From NCBI RefSeq assembly GCF_019097595.1, contig NC_080710.1:30259280-30323279 (forward strand): a DNA stretch of 64,000 nt. Direction: 5' to 3'. Below the pieces are notes generated by a model. It was not told the DNA's origin. It ran no database searches and saw only the letters and a list, made by a program, of their open reading frames with translations. The DNA is from Hemibagrus wyckioides (Eukaryota > Chordata > Actinopteri > Siluriformes > Bagridae). The position numbers and the translations under genes were made by a program. Positions 22,935 through 34,932 of this stretch are shown piece by piece; the first letter of the stretch is position 1, and each line of letters begins with the position of its first letter.

Positions 22935-25475
22935 CATGATCACATTTGAAAGTGTCCAGTTAATCATACGGTGTATATACAGGTCAATCTGTGCGTGAAG
23001 TTTGATGATGCATCTTATGGAGGTATTTAAAATTGCTTTTAAAAGTGCTTTTAAACAGAAAACAAAACTCTTGCAGCTCTACAAGATAATAACAATTTAA
23101 GCTAAAAGCCTCTCTTCAGTTATTTGTACAATACACCTACACCAGGAAATCCTTAGTGAAATACATCAACAGTTATTCTTTTGTTCTACGTTTTCTACCC
23201 ACAAGATTAAAACGAACTTGATTAAAATGAAGCTTTCATGGATTTTGGCTCCTTGGAGCTTTAATGTAAAAATAAAACTCTGGCAGACAGGCAAATAAAA
23301 ATAATTCCTAAAAAAGATTGAATAATCATAAAATGTGTGTTGCTGGAATGGGAATTGGCTCAGCACGTGGTGTGGTGTGGTCTGGAGTCTGATAGTGTGC
23401 TAAACTGTGTCAATGCCCTACTATGTTTAACTTTCCCATACTTGTAATAACTCAAAGACACTGCCACAGAAGTGGGCCAAGGCAACATCTGCCTAATTAA
23501 ATCAGAGACCTATTTCTGACATGTGCTATAAATGTGTATGCTATTTAACATCCTGTTGGTGTCGTCATTAACACTGGTGTAGGAAGAAAGAGTGTTTTCA
23601 GTGCTGGAGGGAATTCCCTGCATTTCTCAACATGACTTGATTAGTTCTTATGGGTTTTCAGCTTCACATTCTAACAATTTGCTGAATTTTGTACATTTGG
23701 ACACTATAAAAAGATCTTAGTCTAGCTCAAGACAAGGACATATTACAGCGTTACAGCACTTTCACGTATGCAGCATTTAGTTAGTTTAAATGGAACCTGG
23801 TGTTTTCCCCTTAGTTCAGTTCTTTAGGCAGCTGAAAACACAGCAATAACACTCAAATGTGGACCAGAACAACCAGTCTGAGTGTGGTGGCCTCGGTCTG
23901 TTTTCAATGGAGTAAGAAAGCAAATCGACCCTGGAATCAACCGACTGTGGGAACCGAACCAAACTTGCCATGTGTTTTGTGTCGCATCATTTTTGTATAG
24001 ATGTGTGCTGCTAATCTAATCCTGGATTAAACCTGTGCTGCAGATATATAACATGTCCTGTATATTTAGACCAACAATAATGACACACAAAACATATTAA
24101 ACTAAATATATTTTTTTAAAAATATTATTAATATAGTGCCCACTCCATGTTCCCAGTGCACAATGATTTTCAATAATGTTGGTGTTGATGTTCACTTTTC
24201 AAAAGAATCGTTTACATTTTTTTCTGTTGCTGTATTCCTCACTTATGAATCAAAAAGATTTACAGTTTTGTTTTGTTTTTTTAGCTCTTTCACTTATGGG
24301 AAATGTTTTTGTTCATTTCTTAGTTTTTCTGGTTTGTTTAGTTACACACTTATGGGACTGAAAATCAAATCAAACTGCAAAAGCAAACCAACTAGAAGTA
24401 CAAATTTTAAACATTTGAACAATGTAGCATTAAAATACGATAGTAAATGCTATTAGTATGGGCATTTATTGGCTTACGTAAAGAAATATTAGCTAGTTAG
24501 TATGAAATATGACATTAGCCAATGTAAAATTATGACTATGTATTATACGTATAAGTCAGTTTTGTGGACTCGTGTCACGATTGTTATGGACCCACAGACT
24601 TAAATCACAAATTTACTGACTTTACTTGGATTTCAGCCCTTTGACTAGAAAAGACTTGATTATCAATGCCAAAGATCAAGTATTCTTCTTCCCAGCAAAC
24701 CATCCATTGTCAGCAAATCAGCATCAATCTTTATTTCCACGGTCAGACAGCCAAACAACTTGCACTTAGACAACAATAAAGTTGAAAGACCGCTCAGTCC
24801 CCGATGACAAAGTCATTTTGCAGTAGCCACGCTCCCAAAGATAGTAGCTTTCACCTACAAAGATTATGGTGTTTGAAACTGAATGGTTGCAGCATGCTGG
24901 AGTTGAGGAATATCAGACACTCTGGGCAAACTTAATTTAACATTTTGTTCTGCATTTCAGGTTTCGCAGAGTAAATCCCAATGCAAAGCCAAATTCAACT
25001 GAGATAAATCTATATACTTTGGTTTTTATAGTTTTAAATATCCATCTATTTCCATTTGCACTGTCTAGAAAGAGATGTCATAAAAAGCCTGCATGATCTG
25101 CGTAAATTTATTATACTAATTATTACACTGACTTTCAATTTTGTAGAGCAAATTATGACTCGAAACTTAAAATTAAGGACTTTTATGACTTCTTACAAGA
25201 GAATTAAGACTTACTTGAGACTTGCAAAACAATGACTTGGCCCCAACTCTGCTACAAGTCACAGTGGATTCTTGGCGAAGATTGTTTTTAAATGACAATT
25301 TTAATTAAAAATAGATTTAAGAATAACAGATGTTGAGGTAATTGGATTCTGAACGAAGTCACTGAACAATTTCACACTTTCATATCTAGTGCTATTATAT
25401 TTTGTGGTTCATGAAAAAAAATTAATATTATTGTCCTGACTTCCTGTGCATAGCAGACTGTTATTAGTTTGGTTT

Positions 25476-25480
<5 letters not shown>
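22935..25480. other. Spacer with dispersed repeats
   Basis: 23760-24200 resembles 63570-64000 (shared TTAGGCAG..., GATGTGTGCTGCTAA, CTCCATGT...GTGCA words). 24555-25265 is rich in diverged GACTTG/ACTTGAGACTTGC words of a dispersed repeat. No gene recognised. Confidence 0.4.

Positions 25481-25481
<1 letters not shown>

Positions 25482-25511
<30 letters not shown>
25482..25511. repeat. (GT)n microsatellite
   Basis: About 15 GT units followed by a G-rich stretch. Confidence 0.92.
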
Positions 25512-25513
<2 letters not shown>

Positions 25514-26745
25514 TTGGGGTGGTGGTGGGGTGTTGTTGGCAACTAATGTGGAAATGTATAATGAGGTTTTTAACACACAACAGAATTTGCTGTTTCAGTT
25601 ATGTTAGTTATATTCCTCAGATAAACAAATGATGGTTTCCTGAAGTAGGCAGGTGTAAGAAATTGGGTATACAGGAAAGATGGAGAAAAAGGAGATGAGT
25701 GTTAAGGGAAGCAGAGGATGGACAGCAGAGGCCAGCAGGGTAGGACAGTGAGTTTCTCGCTGCACCATCTGTCCACACAAGACGTGCAAACAAACATGAC
25801 TGCTTGTTAGCTGGAGTACAGTAAAACCAGCACAGTAACTCACTGACAGTAACCGTAATCCATCATAAGACCAACACAACACGCACACAAACATGCACAT
25901 GTATATAACACTACAGATATTTTTTATTCAACAGAAGCATTTATGGTGCAAATATTTTATGCAAACTCGTTCCCTCTCTCTCTGGTGTTCTTTAATATGT
26001 GTAGCTTGGCGCTTAGCGGGAAAAAAAATCCTTTTTTTCCCTAGAGATGTCAGAACACATCCGGAAACTTCACCCATCAGGAAGAAAACGACTCAGAGCC
26101 TGATTTCTTACATTAGGCAGCACTGCAAACCCGGAGGTCCTCTAGAACTCTCTCTGGTCGTGTCTTTTGTGGGTCTGTGCCACAACACTGTGCGTTAATG
26201 AGTGCTGGTGTGTGTTCGGACCGTTTTCGTCTCTGCTAAAGGTGACACAAATTGAGTGTGTCCATGGTGACGGGATGCACTGTAAGGTTCTGGACGATGT
26301 CTGGGTCTGGCAGCGTGATGACAAGAGCCTCCATTTTCCCGCAGGCTATGTGCTAGTAATACAGCAAGGCACAGGATCGACGCAATACCCTGGAAATGTC
26401 ACTCAGGTGGAAGAGACAGGAAAGAAAGCTGTCTCAAATAAATGACTATTAAATGCTACCTGGCCAGGTTTTGTGATTAGATTATGAAATGTGTTTAAGA
26501 ACAGCGAGATTGACAATGACATATGTTGCATCATTGTTTAATAAAATCTGCCTGTCAGGTGGAAGATCTGAAACAGAATCTATGTTTCTAGCAGTCATGG
26601 CATGGTGTGTTTTAGCTGTTATGATGGCGTATTAAACTCTGAAACTCACAATGAGACTGGATGCAGGCAGGAATGGATGTTTTCATATTGAGTGATCCAG
26701 TGGTGCCTGTAAGAAATTCAGCTTTATATATTAGCCCTGTGACTG
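25512..26745. other. Spacer, nothing recognised
   Basis: Open frames up to about 100 codons on both strands without known motifs; no gene supported. Confidence 0.4.
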
Positions 26746-26749
26746 ACTA

Positions 26750-27330
26750 AAACATTACACCACAGTGCTGTTTGCTTTCTAATGTGATTGGTTAGAAGAT
26801 TATTTGATAAATGTTCTATAAAGGCAGCCCTGAAAGTAGTTTTGGCTGCAAACCACAGGTTCAAATTAATGTGCTTGTTCTAATACACTATTGTTTCTAT
26901 AGTAACAGCTCATTCTCTGGGAGGTATATGAAGTCTCCCATGTCAGCACTTTGCAACAGTCAGTGGAAAAGCTGTAACTTTAACCCTTCCAACACAGAAA
27001 TCTTATCAGTACAAAGCGGTTTACGTTTCTTAGTAACAAGCTCTTTTTTTATTACCTTTAAAAAATTTTGTGCCTGATGAGCTGTTTTTCGTTGCCATTA
27101 ATAAGCATCACAATAAATGGATAAAAACTATTATGTGTCTATATAATGCATATAAAAATATTTTTAAGTGCTGCTAAGATACAAATAACTAAAAATAAAT
27201 TAAACGTCAGGATATGCTGTTATGGGAAAATAATCAGCTTACTGTCATAGCAGTTGTTGTTGAAAGTTAACACCATCGACACCATCTGACCAGTCAAAAT
27301 CTAGATGTGTACAAGCTTTAAACACCTATA
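26750..27330. repeat. Dispersed repeat copy, unclassified
   Basis: Contains the fullest set of words shared by many pieces in the window: CACAGTGCTGTTTGCTTTC, ATTAATGTGCTTGTTCTAAT, GTTTCTATAGTAACAGCTCA, GTTATGGGAAAATAATCAGC and ACCATCTGACCAGTCAAAAT. Related pieces are near 17440, 18930, 19440, 39840, 48175, 51590 and 54350. No protein motif seen. Confidence 0.5.
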
Positions 27331-27964
27331 ATATGTTATATGGATCTCTTTCATCCTTTCCTGACAAACCTAACACTACAGAAAAAAGCATAGACATAGT
27401 TGAGTGTTGGCTGTAAAGCTTGGTTTTTGTAGGGAAATAAATGATGATAGAGCAGCCATAGCGCAGCATATCGCCATCATCCACACGCCTGCGCTCGCAA
27501 CACCATAATCAGTATCTGCTCTCTTCACAGTTATTCATCTCAAATCCATCTGGCCATTTGCTGTGCTTTACACCTCTCAGCCCAGCCCTTACAGCTGCTA
27601 CAGAAACACTTCACTGGCAGTTTCATCTCTTTCCACCAGTCTTAACAGACTCCCTCGCTCTGTTTTTCATTTTTAGAAATGAGTACTGCAGGCAGTCACC
27701 ACAGCCAACTGCACACGAGGTATGAATCATTACAATGGGAAAATCGGGTCCAGAAAAGCTTGCCTACTACACGTGAACAGCAAACAGTCATAAGCTCAGA
27801 CCATATAAGGAGGCTGCTAGATGAAGTCAGAAGTCAGAGCACGAGTCAGTCACTGAGCGGCATGCGCAGAACTAGCACTTTCACTTCCTGACCTCCTGTA
27901 CTGAGAGCGGAAAATGATGTGTCAAGAAACATGCAGCTCATGTGTCAGCTCTACACTGAAAAAC

Positions 27965-27968
<4 letters not shown>

Positions 27969-28049
<81 letters not shown>
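27969..28049. repeat. (CT)n(CA)n compound microsatellite
   Basis: About 16 CT units passing directly into about 24 CA units. Confidence 0.95.
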
Positions 28050-28053
<4 letters not shown>

Positions 28054-28244
28054 TTTATACAGGGTGGAACGGTTGAGCCAAAAGCAACTTTCGGTATTAT
28101 AAAAAGAAAACAACATCGAATAGGGCGGAAAAGTACATTCTTGACTAGCAAATAGAGCTCCTGTTACAGCACTACAACTGATACAATCTATACCTACTAT
28201 AAAACCATAACTATTGTAATATACTACTGTTAAAAACTACAACC

Positions 28245-28430
28245 ATTTACATTTCTGGAATTTGGCAGACGCCCACATCCAAGGCGACTCACAATTTATC
28301 TCATTTTTTATACAACTGAGCATTTAAGGGGTTTTGCTAAAGGGCCCAGCAATGGCAGCTTGGTGGACCTGGGATTTGAACTCACAACCTTCTAATCAGG
28401 AGCCCTTGACTACTAATCTACCACATCCCA
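28245..28430 (-). mobile_element. tRNA-derived SINE
   Basis: Starts ATTTACATTTCTGGAATTTG and contains AAGGGCCCAGCAATGGCAG and GGACCTGGGATTTGAACTCA. On the minus strand TGAGTTCAAATCCC is the box B. It is inserted in an ACTACAACTG-rich cryptic repeat that continues on both sides (28160-28244 and 28431-28580). Confidence 0.78.
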
Positions 28431-28580
28431 CCTTAAACATCTACAACTGTTATAAAACTACAACCACTACAACAACTGTAAAAGTACATTTATTACAAAT
28501 CTGCAAGTTTTGATAACCACAAACTTACAACAGTTATAAAACTCAATCAATACAAACTACAAATCTACATCTTTTAAGAT

Positions 28581-30431
28581 CAAGCAGCAATTTGTTGGTG
28601 ACCAGAACCAAAAAATACTTTTATACATATCTCTGAATAATTCACAACCATCCTGTACGAACGCTTCCATTAATCTTAGCTGTCAGTAAAGAGGATTTCT
28701 TTTAGTTTTGTTTCAGAACAGACAAATGTTTCATATGCATAACACATGTGGAGTTTAATTTAAAACCTTAAAGGTTCCATTAAAGTTGCTGTTGTGTCGC
28801 GACGACCTCAAAACCTCAACAGCTTGATTGCACTTGGATTGCAGAGCTGTTTTGTGTGTGAAGCATGTATAAAAATTTAATTCATGAACGCTTAAAAGAT
28901 CCAAGAATATGTCTTGTCCCATTACGAAAAAAAACAACAAAAAAACTTAATGCACCTCAATCCTAATCAGACACACTTGCTTTTAATATTCATAAAGTAT
29001 TTGACCTTCCAGGCTAGAACATTGCATTGTTATGAACATCCCTCAGACTCTCTTGCTGTAAAAGGTCAGAGGATTGTTCTATCTAGAATTAATTTCCATT
29101 TTTTTGATGAACAATTATATAATTAATTCGTTTATTAAGCTGTGTGTGAACCTACCCTTTCAGTATAACCATCAGTATGTTTAATAGGAAATACCAAACA
29201 CCTTCTGAGACTGCAGAGCTCAGAGCCGAGTCCAACAGACAAGGCTGTCAGTGGCGGCTGAGGAAGAGGAGTGTAACAGGAAGAGAAGAGGAGGAAAAGA
29301 GTGTAATTTATCATTCACTGGTCTACTGCGGTAGTGAGACTGAAAGAGCACTAGAACCTTTCACTCAAGCAAAATTGCTTCTGAGGAAAAATGCTGAAAA
29401 AGGAAGGCACTTTTTCATCTTTTCTAAACAGTTTTATTAATCGAGGTATAAAGTGCTGTGGGATTTTGGACAAAGGTACTGTGTTTTTTAAAATCTGGTC
29501 TTTAGTAAGTCGGTTATCCGGGTCAGGGTCGTGGAGCATGAGGAAAACAGAGAACGAGGTGAGTATACTCTGTGGATGAGATGCCAGTCCATGGATTCAC
29601 ACACACACACATACACTTCACAAGTAGAGATAGTGTAGTTTCATCCATCCATCTTCCTTTGGGAGATGGAAGGTAACTGGAGAACCTGGCAGAAAGAACA
29701 TGGAGGAGATGCAAATCTTTAAACAGATGGTATCCTGAGATCAGTATTGAACCTGAGCTACACACTGCACCACCTTAGCACCCAGAAAAATCAAATAATT
29801 AACTATGCAATGTCGCTTATTATAAAACGATTAGATTATTATTATACAATTGTATGTTATACTGTGACACATGTCTGAATAATTCATACTTTGACTCCTT
29901 TTAACTGATGTTTACGAAGCATGCTCTGTAACTGAGGTTTTCACTGAATTTGGCTTGGATAGGTATTGAGTCATTTGTTTGTTTAAAATCATGTTGAGCA
30001 AAAAGTTCTGACTCTCTCTCTGTTTATACAACATTTCTAATATAATATCTTGAATGTTTGTGATCTGAATTTTTTCCATTTTTGGCTTCTTTAAAAGTTC
30101 CTGGCCATGGATTTAGTAGCACTAAGTCTCAGTTGTATAGAGGAATCTTCCAGATGAAAGAAGAAATTGTACATTGAATAACAAAGGCCCCAGAGGAGCA
30201 CTCTTGAATATAATGAAAGATACTTGGGATGTAATTGAATATAAGCGCATTATTTGGAAGCAAATCTAGGATCCCATGGGCCGTGACAAAAAAAAAGTCA
30301 CGTAAGCGGGAGTTTTCTTTCATGTCAACTTGAGCAAACGCAGGACGTACAAAGTTTTTTCATTATTGTGCATTTAGAATGTTCGTTTATTCATTACTTG
30401 TGTCAGAGAAAAACAGAGGTAAATAAATGTT
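28581..30431. other. Spacer, nothing recognised
   Basis: No recognised feature. Frames of 60-87 codons show no known motif. Confidence 0.45.
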
Positions 30432-30680
30432 ATTCAAATTCAAATTTTATTTGTCACATACGAAATCATACACAGTACGACGTGTAGTGAAATGCTTTTT
30501 ACGACTGTCTTACATAAAAGAGGAAAGAGTAAAAAAGAAAATGTGTGGACATGAAAAGATAGGGGATATAGTTAAGAAGTATAGGGAAAATCAGCTGTCA
30601 GATATGCAAATGCAAATATATGTCTATGTATGTATATATAACAAATATAAAAATGTAAAAATATAAAAGCAAAAACAAAA

Positions 30681-30689
<9 letters not shown>

Positions 30690-30722
<33 letters not shown>
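30690..30722. repeat. (AT)n microsatellite
   Basis: About 16 AT units inside the LINE 3' UTR. Confidence 0.9.
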
Positions 30723-30727
<5 letters not shown>

Positions 30728-31121
30728 AATATAGTATATGTATAGTATATGTGAAAAATAAAACAATATAATAAATATGTGTAGACTCTATAATGTACAG
30801 AAGATACAGTATATGAATATATGTAGATAAAATGGTCAACATTGAAATGGTGTTGCAAAAGAGTATAGTATGTACAGTGTGCATATGTAAGATAAATATA
30901 TAAATATATTGTAGAAGTGTATATAAGGCAAAATATAATGTCCAGTGTAACAGGGAGTAAAGTGACAGTGCAGTGTGCACACAAAGATGTACAGTGAGAG
31001 TGTTATTGTGTGTACAGAGTAGTGCAGAGTACAAAGTAGTGCAATATTAGCATGTGCAACAATCAGCTGAGGTAGAATGTTATGTTATGTTGTGTGGGGG
31101 TAAGACCAGAGAGTCCAGATC

Positions 31122-31286
31122 CTAGGTGTACTGGTTGAGGGCCCAAATGGCCTGCGGGAAGAAGCTCCTCCTCATCCTCTCTGTGTTCGCCTTCAAGGAA
31201 CGGAAACGTTTCCCTGACCTCAACAGAGAGAAGAGTCCACTGTTGGGATGGCTGAGGTCCTTCATAATCTTCCTGGCTTTGGTCCA
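31122..31286 (-). pseudogene. C-terminus of a LINE pol
   Basis: Open for 54 codons from 31286 to the TAG at 31122-31124: WTKARKIMKDLSHPNSGLFS, then RSGKRFRSLKANTERMRR, then SFFPQAIWALNQYT. No stop inside, so this small part is well preserved. It is the pol end of a family whose 5' part is absent; the SFFPQA-x-x-x-LN ending is shared with 8282-8341. Confidence 0.75.
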
Positions 31287-32292
31287 GTCAGGATAGTATA
31301 GCTACACAAACATAATTAATAACTGCACAGAGTGACCTGGAATGGTGCAGGTGAGCTTGAGGAAGTGTCAGAGGTGGAGTTCATACACCATGCTGATATT
31401 TCTACATCTGATTCTGAGAAACTGGTTAAATCTAAATATAAATGTGGAAAATTTGGTATTTCATAGCAGAAAAATTCAAGAAAAATAGAAGCACCGCATT
31501 ATACCCTTCATGTTAAGGTGGACGTGTGTGTTGTTTCTTGCACTTCAACTCTTACTGTCAGGTCTGAACGGTGGATCTTTTGTTCTTCTGCCCATAGCCT
31601 TCGCTATGGTTTGTCTTCTCTCCTGACTGCTGAGAATTTTTCCCCAGAATGTTTACTTCATTCCCAGCAAAATAAATGACTGAATGTCTTGGAACTGTGG
31701 ATACATTAGCATTTTTTAATGTGTTTCAACAGTGTATGTTTGTTTTGTGTGTGTGTGCTTAGTCCTAAAGTGCTGACATTGCTTCATATACTTCCAGGTA
31801 ACCAAAGAAGTGAAGGAAAGATGGGGGAGCTGGGGATGGGGGGAGAAGGGGGTTGGTGGGGGTAAAACTGAAAGGCCAGCTTTGGCAAGCTCGGTGTAGG
31901 ACATCTGTTGTGTGTCGAAGCTGTCGAGGCTTTCTGAATTAGCTCTGCTCTGTCACTCCCGTGTGTGTGGGTGTGAGGCACTTCAATCTGGCACATCCTT
32001 CAGCCATGTGTCTCTGTGTCCATCAAAAAGGAGGCTTCAGTCGCCGCTCAGCTGGACGGCACAGATGGGCCCATGTGTGCTTGTGTGATTATTTGTGTGT
32101 GTGTGTGTGTGTGTGAATGAGGTTTCATCCAGGCATGTTCAAATATTTTCAAAACTGTAGATCATATTTGGGTCACCAAATATGAAAATGTCCAAGTTTT
32201 AAAACTTCAGTTTGCTTTTCAAAAGGTCAACATCACAACATCAACCAGCACTCTTTAAGGAATTTTACTTTGCAGTGATAATCTCAAGTGGT
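31287..32292. other. Spacer, nothing recognised
   Basis: Contains a (TG)n run at 32096-32114. No gene recognised. Confidence 0.45.
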
Positions 32293-32640
32293 TTATTTGT
32301 AAAAAAATTTTTTTAAAAAAGGTTTAAATATACTGTCCATGAGTGCGGATACCATGCATGAAGAGATCAAGCAGCAGTTCCACCTCATCATCAGTCCACA
32401 CAGATGAACCTGCACATTTTTTGGTGGGGATTTTCCCTTCATAAGTCTCTGCACAGCTCTTAATGCTATTCTAGAGACATTTGGAGTAACCTTTCGTGAA
32501 ACACTAGAATTAAGTGGAAATACTCGCGTTTGCTGAGATTTTTTGCAAAACGCTGCTCCTATGGACAAACAGTATTTGGGGGCGTGGCCTAAAATAAAAA
32601 TAAACCTTGAACAGTGAACCTTGAAATTTAACAAAACTCA
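32293..32640 (-). pseudogene. Possible Myb/SANT-like exon remnant
   Basis: The minus strand from 32413 to the stop at 32324 reads AGSSVWTDDEVELLLDLFMH and then GIRTHGQY. A WTDDEVELLL start is typical, from memory, of Myb/SANT-like domains found in fish repeats and Harbinger-type accessory proteins. Upstream (to 32640) the minus strand has an AAAAAATGTGCAG acceptor-like junction. Only the first helix is present, so this is a fragment at best. Confidence 0.35.
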
Positions 32641-33083
32641 GTATCTAACATACCACACACATGCAGTCACTTCAAGGACAATTACGAAAACCATGTTGGT
32701 CTCTGCTGTGTGTGTGTGTGTGTGTGTGTGTGAACACGTACAGTATGTGGGAAGGAAGGTTAAGTCTTATATCACAAGATTTGGTGCTGTTGCAAGTTAA
32801 AAAAAACCTGGTAGCATAAGGCCGGGGTAAAAGGAGTGTGAGGGATAGAGGACGATGGAGGACAGTGAAGAGGTGCAGAAGGCATGGATTCATATCCTCC
32901 AGCTGCTTTTGAAATTATCTTTCTCAATTATTCATCACAGGTCTTAAAAATTTCATCGCTCATGTGTAGGAGCCAAATATTTCCTAAAGCAAGAGAGACG
33001 GAGAGAGAGATGAGACACCTGGATTTACTTTTAAATTCAATTTAAGATCCTTACTCTTCTTCTCTTCATCTTCTCTCTCTCTG

Positions 33084-33120
<37 letters not shown>

Positions 33121-33332
33121 TCACACACACACACACATATATAGCACTGCTTTTCTGTAGCCTATTGGTGCAAATATATGAGCTGGCCGTTTGACAGGCC
33201 ACAGATTATAGAGGATATTAGAAGTCGAGGGTATTGTGGTACAGTTCTGCCGGGAGCAGAATAAGACTTCTCATCATAACTGCCTGTGTTCCAGCTCTCC
33301 AGCATCCATCTCTCTGCTCATCTCATCTTGTC

Positions 33333-33377
<45 letters not shown>

Positions 33378-34261
33378 ACTCACTACGGATACCATTACTG
33401 CAGAGCTGAGCCGAATGAGACTGAGGATTTGTTGTGTATGTTATTGAACAGTAAGGTGAAGCCCCTTCTCTCTAAGTGTAGCACCTTTGATCTTCACTCT
33501 GGCAGAATAAAAAAAAATCCTGCACTTTTCATCCAGCCATCCACCCTGACGGCTTCATCTCCATACAGAGTAACCTTACTACAGAAGGATCATACAAATA
33601 CAACCTACACCAGAGAATACCAGACATAAGAAGCTAGCTATATCGCTGCTAATTCATTTCAATCCTGTTCACTAGGCCTCATTTTCTAATCTTTTTAGCA
33701 AACTTGTGCTTAAATGTTCTCATGGGCCGACAATCACTTATGGTAAATTAAGCGAAGCCCACAAAATTCTATAAAGGGCAAAACCCACACACAGCTTAAA
33801 ATGACAAAAATGGCATAGTGAAAGAGCATCTCATAAATACACCCAGCATTAAATATTCCAGTAATGCAAATCAGCCATTTCAACACATCAGCTCACGTCT
33901 CGCCCTTATTTTGAAGGGTGCCATTACTTTTGTTCAATTGGAATTTCCACCTTTATTTGACAGAATTAACCATTCATACCATTTATGTTTCATCTTGAGA
34001 AAGAATTTTATGCTGAGCAGGGACACAATTCTAACATGGAGGGTTCTGGGGCATCAGTGTTTGGTAGCAGAGATTTGAAAGAAATTATATAGTATTTGCC
34101 ATATGAGTTAATTGTCTGAAAATGTTAATTAAGTATATTTTAGGCTTTTAAGCTGTTAATCCCCATTTAATGGGGTGATGCCCCACAAAATAATCTTCCA
34201 TCTTGGTAGCATTCTACTGATTTTATTTTTTTATTAAATTATTAAAATACATAATTTGCCT
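32641..34261. other. Spacer with microsatellites
   Basis: (TG)n 32707-32733, (CT)n(CA)n 33073-33137, (CT)n 33337-33374. No gene recognised. Confidence 0.5.
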
Positions 34262-34438
34262 GTAGTGGCTTCAACAGTTAAGACCCTCAAGTTGTTGGTC
34301 AGAAGGTCAGAGGTTCAAGCCCTATCTCTGCCAAACTACCACTGCTGGTCCCTCTCTGCTCCAGGGAATGCTGTATCATTCCTAACCCTGTGCTCTGACC
34401 ACAATTTCATATGCGACAAATAAAGGCTTCTTCTTCTA
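34262..34438 (+). mobile_element. tRNA-derived SINE, plus strand
   Basis: Starts GTAGTGGCTTCAACAGTTAA with a diverged box A, then GGTCAGAGGTTCAAGCCCT (box B). The body reads TCTCTGCTCCAGGGAATGCTG and the tail GCGACAAATAAAGGCTTCTT. Same family as 11428-11650. No clear flanking duplication seen. Confidence 0.75.
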
Positions 34439-34848
34439 ATCACTGAAAGTTTCTATCAGACACTCTCAGAGCTAGAAGCATATTCAAAAGAGGAAACAGA
34501 AATAATGACCACCAAATGAACTACAAATTTGAGACCTGCAGTGTTACCAGACCAGGATGTAAACCAGGCTTGGGTTCTAAAAGGGCAGCATCATTAAAAA
34601 AAAATGAATAAAAAGAAACAATTCTGTTTGTAGGATGTGAGGGTATGGTTTAATCAAAGGTCTAGATCATGAGGAAGGAGTTTGGGGTCACGCTGATTTA
34701 TCACACCTAATTCTTGCTTCCCTGCATGTCACATCAGCACCACATCCCAAAAACCCTTCCTTCACCCTGCAGACCCAAACTACCACCAGACTTTTCCACA
34801 TTATCATCCTAATGGTTTGTTACTAATGGATGCAAATAATAATACAGA
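34439..34848. other. Spacer, nothing recognised
   Basis: No recognised feature before the Tc1 element. Confidence 0.45.
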
Positions 34849-34850
34849 TA

Positions 34851-34879
34851 CACTATATTGCCAAAAGTATTCGCTCACC
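34851..34879 (+). repeat. Tc1 terminal inverted repeat, left
   Basis: Begins CACTATATTGCCAAAAGTAT directly after TA; about 29 bp match the right end in inverted orientation. Confidence 0.93.
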
Positions 34880-34932
34880 TGCCTTGACTCACATATGAAC
34901 TTAAGTGACATCCCATTCCTAATCCATAGGGG

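Larger units (their letters stand above)
30432..31286 (-). mobile_element. LINE 3' end, minus strand
   Basis: Minus-strand 3' terminus of a non-LTR element: last 54 pol codons at 31122-31286, then a 690-bp 3' UTR containing an (AT)n run (30690-30722), ending in ATGTGACAAATAAAATTTGA at 30432. The tail matches 10333-10400. 5'-truncated. Confidence 0.8.

Noticed and set aside
27679..27891. 70-codon frame after an acceptor-like TTTTTCATTTTTAG
   Set aside because: No known motif, no donor or partner exon found; could be a real terminal exon but support is too thin.
30598..31034. 128-136 codon tyrosine/isoleucine-rich frames
   Set aside because: AT repeat and LINE 3' UTR translated on the minus strand.
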